Of a stretch of 64,000 bases of DNA, positions 22,801 through 34,600 are shown piece after piece; positions within the stretch are counted from its first letter, which is position 1, and each line of letters begins with the position of its first letter. The notes beneath the pieces were generated by a model. That model made no database searches and had not been told where the DNA came from. It was given only the letters and a program-made list of their open reading frames with translations. This DNA is from Falciphora oryzae (taxonomy: Eukaryota > Ascomycota > Sordariomycetes > Magnaporthales > Magnaporthaceae): assembly GCA_000733355.1 (NCBI GenBank), contig JNVV01000035.1, positions 197,682-261,681 on the forward strand, in the 5' to 3' direction. The position numbers and the translations under genes were made by a program.

Positions 22801-25800
22801 AAGGGCTGTAAAGCATGGCACGTCGTCTTCTTCATGTGTGGAGAGAAACGTGTGCGTCTTGGACAGTGCGCGACCAACGTCCTCTCTTATTTCGTGGATG
22901 TGGTCGTACAGCTCGCTGTCCCGTTCGAGGAGATAGCCGGCGGGATAGACGTACCGCTTCTTCAGCTCGTCGTCGTCAGTAACCTCTGCGAACTCGTCGT
23001 CGTCGTCCGCACCCTCCTCGGAGCCATCCCCATTGTCATCCATAGCCACGTCGCCTTCGGCATCTTGCGATCCACCGCCATCGCCGTTGACTTGGCCATT
23101 CGCCCGGCCTGCCCCACTCTTAGGGTCGAACAGTGCCGAGACGCCCGAGATGACCAGGCGGATTTGGGACAATGCTCGAACTATCTCATCGCTCCACTCC
23201 TTGTTTTTACCCTTCCGGGACACGGGTGGCTCGTCGCTCATAAGGGCCTCCAGCTTCTTCGCGGCCGCGTGGGCTTGCGACTCGAACAACTCGACGGCGA
23301 ACTGGATCTCCTCCCGTGATGGGCGGTGCCAGTTGATTGTAAGCTCCGATGGCGATGTCGTGGTGCCCCAGTCCTCCACTCCGAGACCGCGGGTGATTGT
23401 CTCAGGCTCATACAACGCGTTGTCGATAGTATACGTGTGGGTGAGGTTAAGTAGCAGGTGATGGACGTAGTTGGATATGTGGATCGTTGGCAGGCCGCGG
23501 CACTTTTCCTGCATGTATTCCGCGATGCCCATGAGATCCTCCTTGTACTTGAGCACCTCGGCGCCGACGTGGACGACGCACATGCTAAGCATGCTAACGT
23601 GCCACACCAGCGCCCGGTCCCGAGGCAGCACATCCGTGCCGCTACTACGGTCTGACGCTGCGCCGTTGTAGTCGATTTCGTTTCGGATGTTGGCGATGAG
23701 CATGGGAATGAACACCTTGAGCGTCTTCCCCGGGTTGACTTTGCAGAGAGCGTTGCAGATCCAGGCCATGGCGTCGCGGGCTTGATGGACGACGTGGGAG
23801 GAAACAAAGTTGCTCAACTTCTCCAGTGCGATGTCGAACAGCTCTGGCGAGAGGGATGCAAAGAGCGGGGTCAGCGCCGCGGGCAGAGTGTTGATCACAT
23901 TGTCTTCGGGCGACCCAGATCGCAGGTGCGACGAATCAGGCAAGTTCTCGAGCAGGGTAAACACCTTGCCGAGGAGTGCGATGATGAACTCCCCGAAGCC
24001 TGCCGTAGACGAGCGCACAATGTTGGCCTCCATCTCGTCGGTGAGCTCCTCGTCGTAGTTGATCTTGACGTCCTGGCCCTCGACTTCCATCCGCTCCATC
24101 TCGCCCTGCACCCATTCCATAGCGAGCGAGGTATCATGGATCTCGTCGTGCTCCTTGACCAGCGACACAAACGGTATGCTGTAGGCAACGCTCTGGAAGA
24201 AGTTCAAGGTGTACTGCGTCTTGCCTAAGTCGTTGGCGTCGATGCCTGGGAGGGCAAGGGCCAAAAGCGCAGTTAGGTGGCATCGGAAGCCCCTTTGCTG
24301 GGACATGATGTTGGCGATCATCTGCAGGCCGCAGAGACTCGCCGTCGTCCGGTGCACCTCGACAAGCCCCTGTAAGCTAGGGTAAAAGCGCTGGAGGGCC
24401 CCTGGCAATATCAGGTCAGGCTGCAGGTAGGCCAGGCCCTGCAAGGTCGAGTAGTAATAGTTGGCCACCTTGGAGCTCTTGGCGAACAAGCCCATGAATG
24501 TGACCTCTCTCAGGGCGAGAACGAACCGCTTCTTCAGCTCGGCGTTGATCTTGCGCTCGGCTACGATGTCCAGCTCGCCGCTCTGCTCCCTATTACAGCG
24601 CGACACAAAGATATCGGTGAGATAGTATGTCAGCTGGGCCAGAAACTGGGCCCATGAGCCATGATTGGAGGGGTGGAAGAAGGTATCGATCGACTCCAAC
24701 AGCCCCTCCAGGCTCAACAGGATGGAACTGTCCTTGTCCAGACATTGGGGCGACAACGAATGCACTATCCAACGAGCAATCATGTAGGGTACGGGATACT
24801 TCTTCCTGTCTTTTTCCAAGAATGCAGCCAGGCCGGCCGAGTAGTCGAGCGATGTGTAGGGGGAGTTGGCCTGTCCGACGGGGATCTCCGTCAACCGCAG
24901 AATGGCCGTGAAGATGATGTCTGACTGGTCCTTGGTGAAGATGCCGTGCTCGGTAAAGGGCACGTCCCGATACCCGAGATAGTCCCGTGCCATGCGCGAG
25001 AAGACATCGATAAAGCATGTGTCGAAGTTCTTGGATCTGTTCATCAGGGACCATAGATGGAAGAAGGTCGGCAGAAAGTCAGAGGGTTGTGCAAGCTCCT
25101 CGGTTGGCGGCGCTGGAGACGTGGGCAACATCGTGGTGATGAGTCCGAGCACAATGTACGAGTTTGTGGCGTCCGATGTGCTGAAGAAGGGCAGGAACTC
25201 CTCGAGCATATCCCGCCTCGCCTTTGGGTCGAAGTACAGCTGCGCATGCAAACAGAGTCGCAAGAGATGCTTCTGCGTCCTGCGTCGACGGCCTTGGTGC
25301 GCGGCACATTCCGACGGTAGCACCAGCGCCTTGATCTCGTGCCAGAGCGGACGCCAGTCGAGGACGAGGTCGTCAAGGGGCTTGAGGTAATGCTTTCTCC
25401 TGTGCGAACAAGCGTGGGAGTATCAGTACCACGTGTCGCCTGTCGAATCAAAGCGCGAGCGCAGGGTTCTGGAGAGACTGACCTTGTCAATGTGACCAGC
25501 ATCTTGGTGAAGCGGTCCGCCGTGTTGGATTCGAGGCCAGGGGCCAGGGAGAGATGGTAGTAGACTTGGACGAGCTTGGCTCGGAGTTCGCGGGTCATCT
25601 CGAATTTGAGGTTGAGCCATCCCTGGAGTTCCCTCGTCCAGTGGAGGGCGCCTGGCGCAAAGTCTTCGGCCATGATAGACACGTATAGGTTCTTCAGAAT
25701 GCCCAACAGCGCCTCGTCGCGCTTGCTCTCATCTTCCACCTGGTATGGCAGCAGCCTGTGGTATGCGAACGTTCTCGGACGGTACCTCTTCCGGTCGTTT

Positions 25801-25961
25801 TCGTCAGGCGTCTTGGTCACGGTCAGGCCGGGCGAAGTGGCTCTTGAGATGGCGTCGGCAGACATGAAGGGGCCGCCGCCGAGAAAGTGTATAGCCGCAG
25901 CGCCGGCGGCGCCCGCCATTCCCACCGCCGTCGCGGAGTGCGACTCTAGTGCCTCGTCCAT
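19864..25961 (-). CDS. BLM10: Proteasome activator Blm10/PA200 family
   Basis: Three exons (25961-25483, 25399-20005, 19926-19864) join in phase to give about 1,978 residues, the very large size typical of this family. The first intron has a GTCAGT donor and CACAG acceptor. The last has a GTAAGC donor, GCTAAC branch site and TTGTAG acceptor, and leads to a 20-residue end that would be missed without splicing. The protein is mostly helical repeats. Recognisable parts include RKRYRPRTFAYHRLLPYQVE near the N-terminus, an acidic loop (DDDDEFAEVTDDDELKKRYV) and a C-terminal region with PKWMPEVLALLAR. Blm10/PA200 is a HEAT-like dome that caps the 20S proteasome and opens its gate through a C-terminal hydrophobic-Tyr-X motif. 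Here the last residues are WKSYFA, with Phe in the penultimate place. Confidence 0.93.
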
Positions 25962-28900
25962 CTTTCAGCACTCGCAAGCAGCCCACTGGGGAAGAGGTGC
26001 CGGGGGTCGAGGGAATTGGATTGGGGCAGCGAGGCGGAGTGGGTGAGGGTCGACGCAGCAGAGCACCGTCCAAGGTCAAGGAGAGGGGCGCGCAGCCAGG
26101 CGGCGTGGATTTGAGCGGCACAACCAAGCGGTTGTGGTCGTGTTAAGATGCTGATATCAAATGATGGCAAAGTCAGATTCAGCCGGTGACATGTCGCCTC
26201 GTCGACTCGAGGTTTCGCCTGGAGGTGGGTCGGTGCGGGCTCGAGGTCGTGAGGGGATGACGTTTGTCAGGTCCGCTGGAGCTGCGAGGGAAGAAAAGTG
26301 ACTTGTCAGCAACCCTGCGGATTAGGGAGGAGTCCAGCTAGAAGACCCGGTCGGGAGCAAACGGCAAACGGGCGCAGGCAAGACCGCGATGGCTAGGTCG
26401 CACATGGGAACAGGGTTCGGCAGACGAGGAATGGGGTGGGACGACGCGATTGGGGTGAAGCAGCCGAGACGTGGTCGCATCCATGGCTTGTCTTCGCCGC
26501 AGCGGAGGTCGAGGTACCTTTGGCGTCATGCGGTCCCAGCCTTGGGTGACAGTGACAGGGTTGGGCAGCACAGCGGGTGGTGTGTCTGTGTGCCCGCGCG
26601 GAGGTGGCCGGTGTTGGCGGCGGAAGCAGACGCTGTGCAGAGTCAGGGCCAGGGGAGGTTGGAGGGGAAAGCTGAGCTGCAGCCTTGCGAGTAACGCGAG
26701 GTTGGCAGGCTCTGGTGGCGGCAGGTCGGGACTCGCTGCCCACCCAGCCGTGGAAGCTCGCGGCGGGGCCAAGCAAGGCGGCAGCGCGCGTGCGTGTGCG
26801 TGCGCCGCGGGAGACCCTCACTCCCTGTCGAGGCCGTGCTGGACTCCGCAAGGAAGGGTAACGATGCGCGCTTGCTCCACCCACAAACGGGCAGATGTCG
26901 CAAAATGTCGACAAGGCGGCGATCAGATAACGTCAAATGCTGCCGCTAGGTAGGCCGGCCGGTCTGCAATCAATCGGGCACCAGACTGCGCAGGTTGTTG
27001 CGCAAGTGGCGGCTAAACCCCTCAACCCAGCACAGTGGGCGCTCAGCTTGCCTTCGTGTGCACGCCAGGGCAGGAGCACAGTAAACCTGGTGGCCAGATG
27101 CACTCAGCTTTCGGCAATGGATCTGGTGGGCAGGAACGAATCTCGGGCCCGTGGTGCAGTAGCTCCTGCCGCTGCTGTTGGCTGAGCAGGGTGGTCAGAG
27201 CTTCTTCGGACCCACGCGAAATGCCACCAACTTCAATTCGGGTCGTACGGGGCGCAGTCTTTTTGGGCCTGGTACGTCCGCGAGCCACCACAAAGATGGG
27301 TGCTTCAGACAGCACCTCACCCGACAGTTCCCTTGGCGCGCAATGCGTCGATGCTCCAGCCTGCCGGTTGGCGTGTGGCTTGCGTGGAGATCGGGCTTTG
27401 GAGGGGTAGGAGGGCGAGAACGGCGCGAGACAAGTGCGGCGAGGGGCTACATCGAGGGGAGCTCAACTCGACTGTTGTCAGGTCTAATGCCGGGATTTAA
27501 GTGTCGTCAGTAGAACCACACACCACACAAGGCACCAGCTCGATTACGTTTAGGGCGGCACGCGACGCAGACATCGCCAACCTCGACCCCCATCAGCCAC
27601 TCGCTTCCATCCCATTCCTCGAGGTTCATCTGGCCGTCACCCCATTGTCTCACAAGCTGGCAGTTCCTCCTGGGGGGGATCCCGGCACTTAGCGAGCTCA
27701 CTAACGGAAACCTCGGGCCGGGAAACGATTGTGACTGGCCTCCAGGCTCCAAGGACGCGACGCCTCCTTGTTTTTCTCGCCTTTCGTCCGTCCATTATTA
27801 CCTCCGGTGTCTTATTTCACGCCGATGACTCCGGGCAGGTCCAACCCAAAAAGCCCCAACTTTCGTCCCCGGCGCGGCCAAAGAAAGGTGTTCAGAGACA
27901 CTCGCCTCTCAACTATCACGTGCCTGTACCCGTAGCTCCAAGCCACTCAGCACGTGTTTCCAGAGCGCGAACTGCCCGCTTGGACCCGCCAGAGCCGCAG
28001 CCATCTTTTCTCAACGACACCTCGACGCATATCACTTTGCGCTTGCTTCCGTTACCATTTCCCATTTCCGATAACGGAAATTTGACGTGGCGGTCACCTT
28101 TACCCCAACACTTACCAGAACAACCCGCGGCCCTCCGTGAAAAGACGTCGATATCCCTGGGGAACAGGACCCTTCGTTTTTTCACCACCCCGCTCGCCAG
28201 AAATGCCTTCCTGGTTGTAGCATGCCTCGTCTCTGTATAGCCGCTAGCGTCAGACACTCTTCTGTCGCTGCCCTTTCCTAGCGAAAAACACTCTCTCTCG
28301 CGCCGCTGCTCTCCCACCAGGCTTCTTGCCGCCCATCCTTGGCGACCACGACGAACCCGCAAGCCCTCTGCGATGCCATTGGGTTCCTTTCCTTGGCCGC
28401 TTTCTCTTGGCTACCATCACCTCAGATTTCCTCACACGGCGGGCCCTCGCCGCAAAACCCTAGGGGTTACTCTGCCGAACGAAACGCAGACACTAACTAG
28501 GCCTCCGTAATCATGGGTGCCAAGGTGCGCAAGCGATTTCGCAGGCATGAACTGACCTAGCTAGCTTAGTCTTGCTGCGAACTCATTTATAGCATGCTCT
28601 GTCCGGTGATTTTCGTCCCCCGACTCGCGGCTCCTTCCGTCCCCCGCCCAGGTCCAGCGTCCACTGGGCCGCCCTTTACCTAGGCACCGCCGAAATATCT
28701 TGCGTCTCCTGTTTCTTCAACCACCACTGAGCTACCTGGGCAATCCCCGTCCGGTTCCAAGACTGATCCACCCTTAGCCCCTCGTATCAGATGAAGCATC
28801 AGACCCCCACGGCCAACCCCGCGTCACGTCCGCTATTCACACCACACAATACCCACCGTTGTGCCCCATAGGGTACGATGGCTCTTCGACGCTACCCCTG

Positions 28901-29202
28901 AGCTTCCTCCTTTCCTTGCCTTGCCTCCCAAATTTTTGAGGCCGGGTGCCCTCATGATGATCGACCACAGATACTACCTCGACGTGCATCAGGGGCGGGC
29001 AGCCCCTACGGGCATGCACTTGGCACTTAACTCGCTCTTCTCTTCGCCATTTCTCGTCCCCTGTCGCTGCTTCTATGGTTATAAGAGCACATAACGCGGT
29101 TTTCCTACATGTATAGGTATCCAAAAATACGTAGAACTGCGTAGCCTGCAACATTCCAATCTCGGCCACCTTGGAGCAGGTGCTCTAGCCCACGAAGACA
29201 CC
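25962..29202. other. Shared upstream space of BLM10 and the MFS pseudogene
   Basis: Both flanking genes point away from this 3.2-kb stretch. It is GC-rich on the left with many open frames on both strands (26,340-27,500), which is what GC-rich non-coding DNA gives by chance. From 27,700 to 28,900 it is C/T-rich. I see no conserved motif or gene. Confidence 0.45.
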
Positions 29203-31198
29203 ATGGGAATCGACGACATCAACCCGACTCGCAAGGCTGAAAACAGCCAGGACATGAGCGACGATTCCCAGAAAATCGAGCTCCCCGATGATCTCCCCCT
29301 CTCCGAAGAACCGGGTCACCTCACGCCCGGAGACCGTGTCCAGCTAGAGATATCTCTGGTCAGGAAGTTAGATTGCACACTGTTGCCCGTGGTGGTCCTG
29401 CTGTTCCTGTTGAACATTTTGCGAGGCTACATATTAGTGCCGGCCCCTTTTTCAGGGACCTGGGCCTGACCCGAGACCTTCCAGGGACCGGAACAACATC
29501 GCCGCGGCAAAGGTTGCTGGACTTCAGGAGGACCTACACACGGCCAGCCGCGAATACAACACATCCTTACTCATGTTCTACGCTGGATATCCATAACAGA
29601 CCCCGCTGCCGAGCTCCCGCGATATCTGGGCTGACAAAAGCCAACACTATAGACCTCATCACGCAATTGCCTTCCAACATGATCATTGGCAAAGTCCGGT
29701 CGTCATACTACGTCTGCCTGATAACCTCGTCTTGGGGCGTCGTGTCCATGTGCCAGGGTTTTGTCGCCAACTTTTCAGGCCTGGCCAGCGCTCGATTTAT
29801 TCTCGGCCTCGCCGAGGGTGAGATCTCGTCTAGCCTTAGGCAGAACTCCCCCTTGCTACTCTCGACCGTTCATAGCCCCATTTCTGCCCGCCGTGTTCGC
29901 CATCATGTCAACATGGTACACCCGGGCCGAGCTGCCTCCCCGCATCGCCGTCCTGTATGGGGGTAACATGCTAGCAACTGCATTCTCCGGCTTGATTGCG
30001 TCCGGAAGTTCGTAACCCCGTGACCACAGTCGGCCTATACCCGTATCAGCTCTATAACACTGACTTCTGAGATTCTACAGTTGTCACTAAGATGGGAGGA
30101 GTGGGCGGCAAGCCATCATGGGTTAGTAAAGTAGAGCGAGCACACACACTAATACGGGCGGACGGACATGCCGTACTGACCCCCCTCCTGCTCCCAGGCA
30201 CGGCTCTTTATAATCGGAGGTGCCCCCACCGTGGTGATCGCAGCCCTGATCGTCCCGGTCATGGTGGACTTCTCCTTGCAGGCCAAGCACATGTTCATCA
30301 GCAGAGAACAACAATTGATCGCCGTAAGTTCTCGCCAGCACTCATCCCCCCAACTAACCGCTTTCTAACAATCCTTTTAGGAGTGGCGCATCCGAAAAGA
30401 AAATGCCGGCATCCGTGACGAAGACACCGAGTCTGTTTGGTGGGGTCTCAAACAGGCCCTGATCGACCCCAAGCTTTACATGTTTATCACGATCCAAATG
30501 GCGCTTATTACGTCGCAATCGTTTGACATCTTCTTTCCAACGATTGTTGGGACTTTGGGATTCGACCGCGGAACCACGTTGCTGTTGGCAGCTCCGCCTT
30601 ATTTCTTCGCGTTTTTTGTTTCCATGCTCGTTTCCCGGCATGCCGCCAGGACCGACGAGCGCGGCTAGCACATTGCCGTGTCAATGATGCTGGCTCTTCT
30701 CGGTAACCCCCTGGTGCGCCTTGACGATTCCATTTCGATGTACCGCGTCTAACAAGATAATCCCCCGGGCATTTACAGAATCTATTCGTTGAAGGGATCC
30801 CTAGCCGGTACACCAGCATGTTCCTCATGACCGCGGGCGCCTACTCCCCCTACAGCCTTTGCGTTTCGTGGATTAGCGCCTCCCTCCCGCGACCCCAGGC
30901 CAAACGCGCCTCAGCCCTGGCAATCGCCAACGTCATGGCCGCAGGCGTAGCCAACATTTACACGGCATTTATCTTCCCCACCGTCCATCAGCCGCGCTAC
31001 TTTGTGGGCGGCGGAATCGTCGCAGGTGCTTGCCTCGTCACCGCCTCTATGGGTCTCTTCATCAGGTATTACCTCAAGCGAGAGAATCGCAGGCTCGAGG
31101 CCCTCGAGGCGCGCGGCGAGCTCGGCGACAAGCGCCTGCGCGGCTCCGAGACTGGGCGCGGTGGGGATGCGGTGGTGAGGCTCCGATACGTGCACTAA
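29203..31198 (+). pseudogene. MFS carrier, anion:cation symporter type (Dal5/allantoate permease-like), decayed
   Basis: Eight coding blocks can be joined in phase (29203-29420, 29485-29588, 29653-29817, 29876-30007, 30081-30121, 30198-30323, 30381-30713, 30779-31198) for 512 codons, the usual family length. Hallmarks are LPVVVLLFLLNIL, DRNNIAAAKVAGLQ, QLPSNMIIGKVR, ASARFILGLAE, FLPAVFAIMSTWYTRAELP and SPYSLCVSWISASLPRPQ. Three lesions are visible. Intron 1 begins GC (GCGAGG) instead of GT. Intron 2 begins AT instead of GT at 29589. An in-frame TAG at 30666-30668 stands where family members usually have an aromatic residue, just after RTDERG. The rest is well preserved, so decay is recent or the allele is conditional. 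A sequencing error could explain one lesion but hardly all three. Confidence 0.75.
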
Positions 31199-31526
31199 TG
31201 GAGAGGTCGAGTCGAATGTTTATCACTACATCGGATATTGGAAAAAAGGACTGCCATTCTCGACAGATGATACGACTTAGAAGATGATCATTAAATAGTA
31301 ACATGAACTCCAAACGCGGTCCCAATATCACATACCTGTACTTGGGTAGTGGGTACCGGGTACCTACCTACCTATATGCTGAACAAGAAAGCATGGCAAT
31401 GTGGTAATCAGAAAGCCACTGGTTCCAGACTAATCCGCTTGGATTGGTCCGCAAGCTTTCCCAGCAACCTCCGATGACTGGTTCAGCGCCGTTAAGGAGC
31501 GCGCCAGACCCAAGGAGGCTGTCGCA
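31199..31526. other. Convergent spacer
   Basis: This is 3' DNA of the MFS pseudogene (plus) and the F-box/ankyrin gene (minus). It contains a GGTACC/TACCTACC run near 31350-31375. Confidence 0.4.
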
Positions 31527-33698
31527 TCAGTTGGACAAGGTCAGCTCCTCGACCTTGGGCGTGCTCTCGGCTAGCTCTTTGAGCCTAGGGAGGATTGCGT
31601 CGGCGACAGAATCCGGGACACCGATGTTGGCCGTCGAGAACAGGTGGACGAAATCGGCCGCCTCGCCGCTGTTGATGTTCCCCAGCCCCATGTTCTGGAC
31701 CAGCCACTTCAGAAAGTCCCAGTCCCGCGAGTAGAGCGCCTTGATCAGGTGGCCCGGCATCCTGCCTGGGACGGCCTCCTGCACCTGAAGGCAGTGGCCG
31801 AGCATGCTACGCCAAACACGCCGGATGCCGTCGATCGCATAATAATAGCAACTCGGCTCGTCGCCGCGCATTGAGACGGATCTGCCTCGATGAGCGCTGA
31901 TGCTAGGAAGCGGCCACGAATCCCGGTACCAGGACCGGAAGATGGGCACTTCCCAGAGTTCAAGGTAAGCTCCGCCAGAGCGCTCGATACCGAGCTGCTG
32001 GTATCTGTCGATGATGCTGTGGCTGCGCGCGCCGTCGTCGTCGACTTCGCTGCACTCGGCCTCGGGCACGTCGGGAATCATTAGGAGTTGTGCGAAGTGG
32101 GGGAGAGAAAAGGGCATGTCTCGCCAGTTTACTCTCGCCCCGGACTCGAGAAGGCGCTCCACATCGTCCTCGCAATCGCGCTGCGTGTCAGGGTCCCCCG
32201 TATAGTACCATGCCCGCAAAGCATGCTCAAGCTCTGTCACTTCGTAGATCGAGGGTGGGATCTGCGAGGGGCCCGAGCTTTGAAGGCGGTGGAGATGAGA
32301 TCCGAGTGTCAAGATTATTTCGTCGTCGCGCACGATGTGCTCATCGAGTACCCAGCGAAGCGTATTTGCGCTGATAGTGTGGCCATGCGCTTCGAGCAAG
32401 CAGAGCAAGTGCACATAGGCACCTTCTTCTTGACGGCAGTACATCGAGGATTGAGTGGGGAATTCTCGCCGCGGAAGCCCGAACCAGTAGGCCAACATCT
32501 GGCCGACGGCATCCAGCTCCCGCCCGTTCAAGGCGTGGCGGGGCAGTGCTCCAAACCTCGCGCCCGCGACCCAGAGCGCCTTGAACGCATCGACGTTGTG
32601 CCTCAGCGCAGCGTACTGGAGAGGCGTGACTGTCAGGAGCTTAGTGTCGTCCCAGCCGCGGTTTATGTCCAGTTGAGCTAAGTCGAAGTAACGCCGCGCG
32701 AGCATGTCGAGGCTAGCCCTGTGGCTCAGGAGCAGCTGCAGGATTTCCGGTACTTTTTCTCCCGCGGAACACCACGAGAGCCGGTAGATGGCCGAGTTGA
32801 TCCCACAGGCCTGGGAGATGCGTTGCGCAGATTCCTCGGGCTGGGTGTTGATGAGATATCTTAGCACCTCCATGTCTCCTGCCTCGATGGCATCGATCAA
32901 GGCATGTCCCATGCCCACGCTCTCGCTCGGCCAGTCTTGGTTTAACCTCTGGGGGGGCACCCCCCAGAGGCTGGAGTGTCGACACCGGTGGTCCGTCATG
33001 GTGACGCGCGAGGCGCCTTGCTCGAGGAGCTCGATGGCCATTTCGGTGTTTCCGGAACGGATGGCAGTGAAGAGAGGGGAATACTCGACGCAAAATGCTG
33101 CCGTTTCGGTGGCGATGGAAAACCTTTCGACGGGTGTTGCATCGCCCTCCCTGTATTCGCCCGTCCAGCAGCTGGCTACGTCAGAGTATCTGGGGCAATC
33201 TCCGCCGTTGGTGCTGCAACAATCGAGCCCACCATGAGTGTCAGCGCCACGCTCGAGCAGGAGCTTAGCAACATCGTTATGGCCGTGGTGGATGGCCAGG
33301 TGGAGGGGGGCCGGGAAAGAACACACCCAATCATTCTCTAGCGCTACCAAGATTGACGTAGGATCAGCGCTGGTTGGGACTATGACCTCCTGAGAGTATC
33401 TCCGCCGAAAGGTATTGTAGCGGTGTCTACCTCTTGCTTCAGGCGCCATCGAGGCCCCAGCTTCGAGCGCGAGATTTGCGAGTTCGACAAAGCCGTTTTT
33501 TGCGGCCCAGCGAAGAAGCCAGCTGCCGCGCTCCCGAATAGACCTCTGTGCGTTTCGCTTGCACAGTGAGGCAAGCAAGTACTTGGAGGTCTGGGCGAGA
33601 CTTGAAGCATCGCTGATCTCAAGCTGGTCGGCGATGTCGAACAACAATTCGGCAGGGAGATCCTCAAGTGAGCGGGCAGCGCCCACGGTCGCTTCCAT
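31527..33698 (-). CDS. F-box and ankyrin-repeat protein
   Basis: A single open exon encodes 723 residues. The N-terminus has an F-box-like segment (residues 11-45: LEDLPAELLFDIADQL ... LAQTSKYLLASLC). Degenerate ankyrin repeats follow, for example PLHLAIHHGHNDVAKLLLER, SPLFTAIRSGNTEMAIELLE, ALIDAIEAGDMEVLRYLI and TPLQYAALRHNVDAFKAL. F-box proteins recruit substrates to SCF ubiquitin ligases; in filamentous fungi such F-box/ankyrin genes form large, fast-changing families of unknown target. The C-terminal half has no obvious repeats. No introns are needed. A probable remnant of a related gene lies just upstream on the other strand. Confidence 0.85.
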   Translation of the reverse strand: MEATVGAARSLEDLPAELLFDIADQLEISDASSLAQTSKYLLASLCKRNAQRSIRERGSWLLRWAAKNGFVELANLALEAGASMAPEARGRHRYNTFRRRYSQEVIVPTSADPTSILVALENDWVCSFPAPLHLAIHHGHNDVAKLLLERGADTHGGLDCCSTNGGDCPRYSDVASCWTGEYREGDATPVERFSIATETAAFCVEYSPLFTAIRSGNTEMAIELLEQGASRVTMTDHRCRHSSLWGVPPQRLNQDWPSESVGMGHALIDAIEAGDMEVLRYLINTQPEESAQRISQACGINSAIYRLSWCSAGEKVPEILQLLLSHRASLDMLARRYFDLAQLDINRGWDDTKLLTVTPLQYAALRHNVDAFKALWVAGARFGALPRHALNGRELDAVGQMLAYWFGLPRREFPTQSSMYCRQEEGAYVHLLCLLEAHGHTISANTLRWVLDEHIVRDDEIILTLGSHLHRLQSSGPSQIPPSIYEVTELEHALRAWYYTGDPDTQRDCEDDVERLLESGARVNWRDMPFSLPHFAQLLMIPDVPEAECSEVDDDGARSHSIIDRYQQLGIERSGGAYLELWEVPIFRSWYRDSWPLPSISAHRGRSVSMRGDEPSCYYYAIDGIRRVWRSMLGHCLQVQEAVPGRMPGHLIKALYSRDWDFLKWLVQNMGLGNINSGEAADFVHLFSTANIGVPDSVADAILPRLKELAESTPKVEELTLSN

Positions 33699-34209
33699 TC
33701 TGGTGATAGCGCTGGCGAGCCGGCTGTGATTCGTTGTGGATGGGTTGTCGGTGTGGATGGTTGTTGACCGCGCCGTGGAATGTTGAAGACGGGAGAAATG
33801 TGTAGAAAGTAGAAGTAAATCCTAGGGCTGAAGCCCCATTCTTATACATTAGCAACTAAGTCCAGCAAAAGAAGCAAAGAGCGTCAGCAAAGTCCATTGT
33901 CTTGTCTTTGGTTGGAATATGCCACCAAAAAAATGTGACAGCCCGCGAAAGATTCCGATAGGTCAAGCAATCTCTTTGTGCATAGTTGGTACCCGTAGCA
34001 CTGGTCCGACCGTACTGGGCTAGCCTCAACATGGTGACGAAGATGTAGGCTTGTCGCTGTGTGCCGGGCTGAATGGGCATGACAGTGGAAGGAGTGTCAT
34101 GGTATTTTTGCTCAAGGAAATTCGACAGCCAAACACCCAACAACGAACAACGGAAAGCCGTAGCAGACACGGAAGCCCTCAAGTCAAGACAGTTCACTCA
34201 GCCTTCAAC
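33699..34209. other. Upstream space of the F-box/ankyrin gene
   Basis: AT-richer DNA with no protein-like frame; it should hold the promoter of the gene to its left. Confidence 0.4.
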
Positions 34210-34212
34210 GCA

Positions 34213-34600
34213 AATAGACGACAATGTGGAGATGCTTCAGAAGACCAGCCATGCCAGGCCCATGGTTTGCTCGCCGAGTTGGTTAGCCATATCGGCAGCT
34301 ACCTCAAGAGCGAAGACATTCATTCAGTTACACGCTGATACCGACGGCGCCATCAAGATCTGTCCCAGCCTCGCCAGGCCCAGAGAACCGTGGCAGCTGC
34401 CCAATGGGATCCAACGCTTGCTTGCCAGGTGCTGGATCAGGTACCTGCCGCTGCTCAGGAGTGGCAGCAACCAGATGATGGCCTTGCTGCTGGGGCGCGG
34501 TGCATCGCTCCACGTAAGGGGTGAAAAAAAAACTCCACAAATACGTGGTAGAAAAACCCTCCAGGAGCAAGCAGGCGGCATTCAGCGGTCTCAGCCAGGC
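34213..34600 (+). pseudogene. Remnant of an F-box/ankyrin gene
   Basis: One frame reads HGLLAELVSHIGSYLKSE DIHSVTR (about 34260-34338), which looks like the F-box start common in fungal F-box/ankyrin proteins. A different frame further on reads NQMMALLLGRGASLHVRG (about 34467-34523), which looks like part of an ankyrin repeat. The two are out of frame and much of the protein between them is missing. I read this as a broken copy related to the intact gene at 31527-33698, though no clear nucleotide copy of that gene is visible. Confidence 0.35.

Noticed and set aside
26389..26953. Overlapping GC-rich open frames on both strands upstream of BLM10
   Set aside because: All are low in hydrophobic residues and rich in Arg, Gly and Pro, with no domain and no splice structure; they look like chance frames.
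29589..29600. ATATCC at an intron start, like a U12-type AT-AC donor
   Set aside because: The intron end is TATAG and the branch site is CTGAC as in major-class introns; filamentous ascomycetes generally lack minor introns. A mutated GT donor is simpler.
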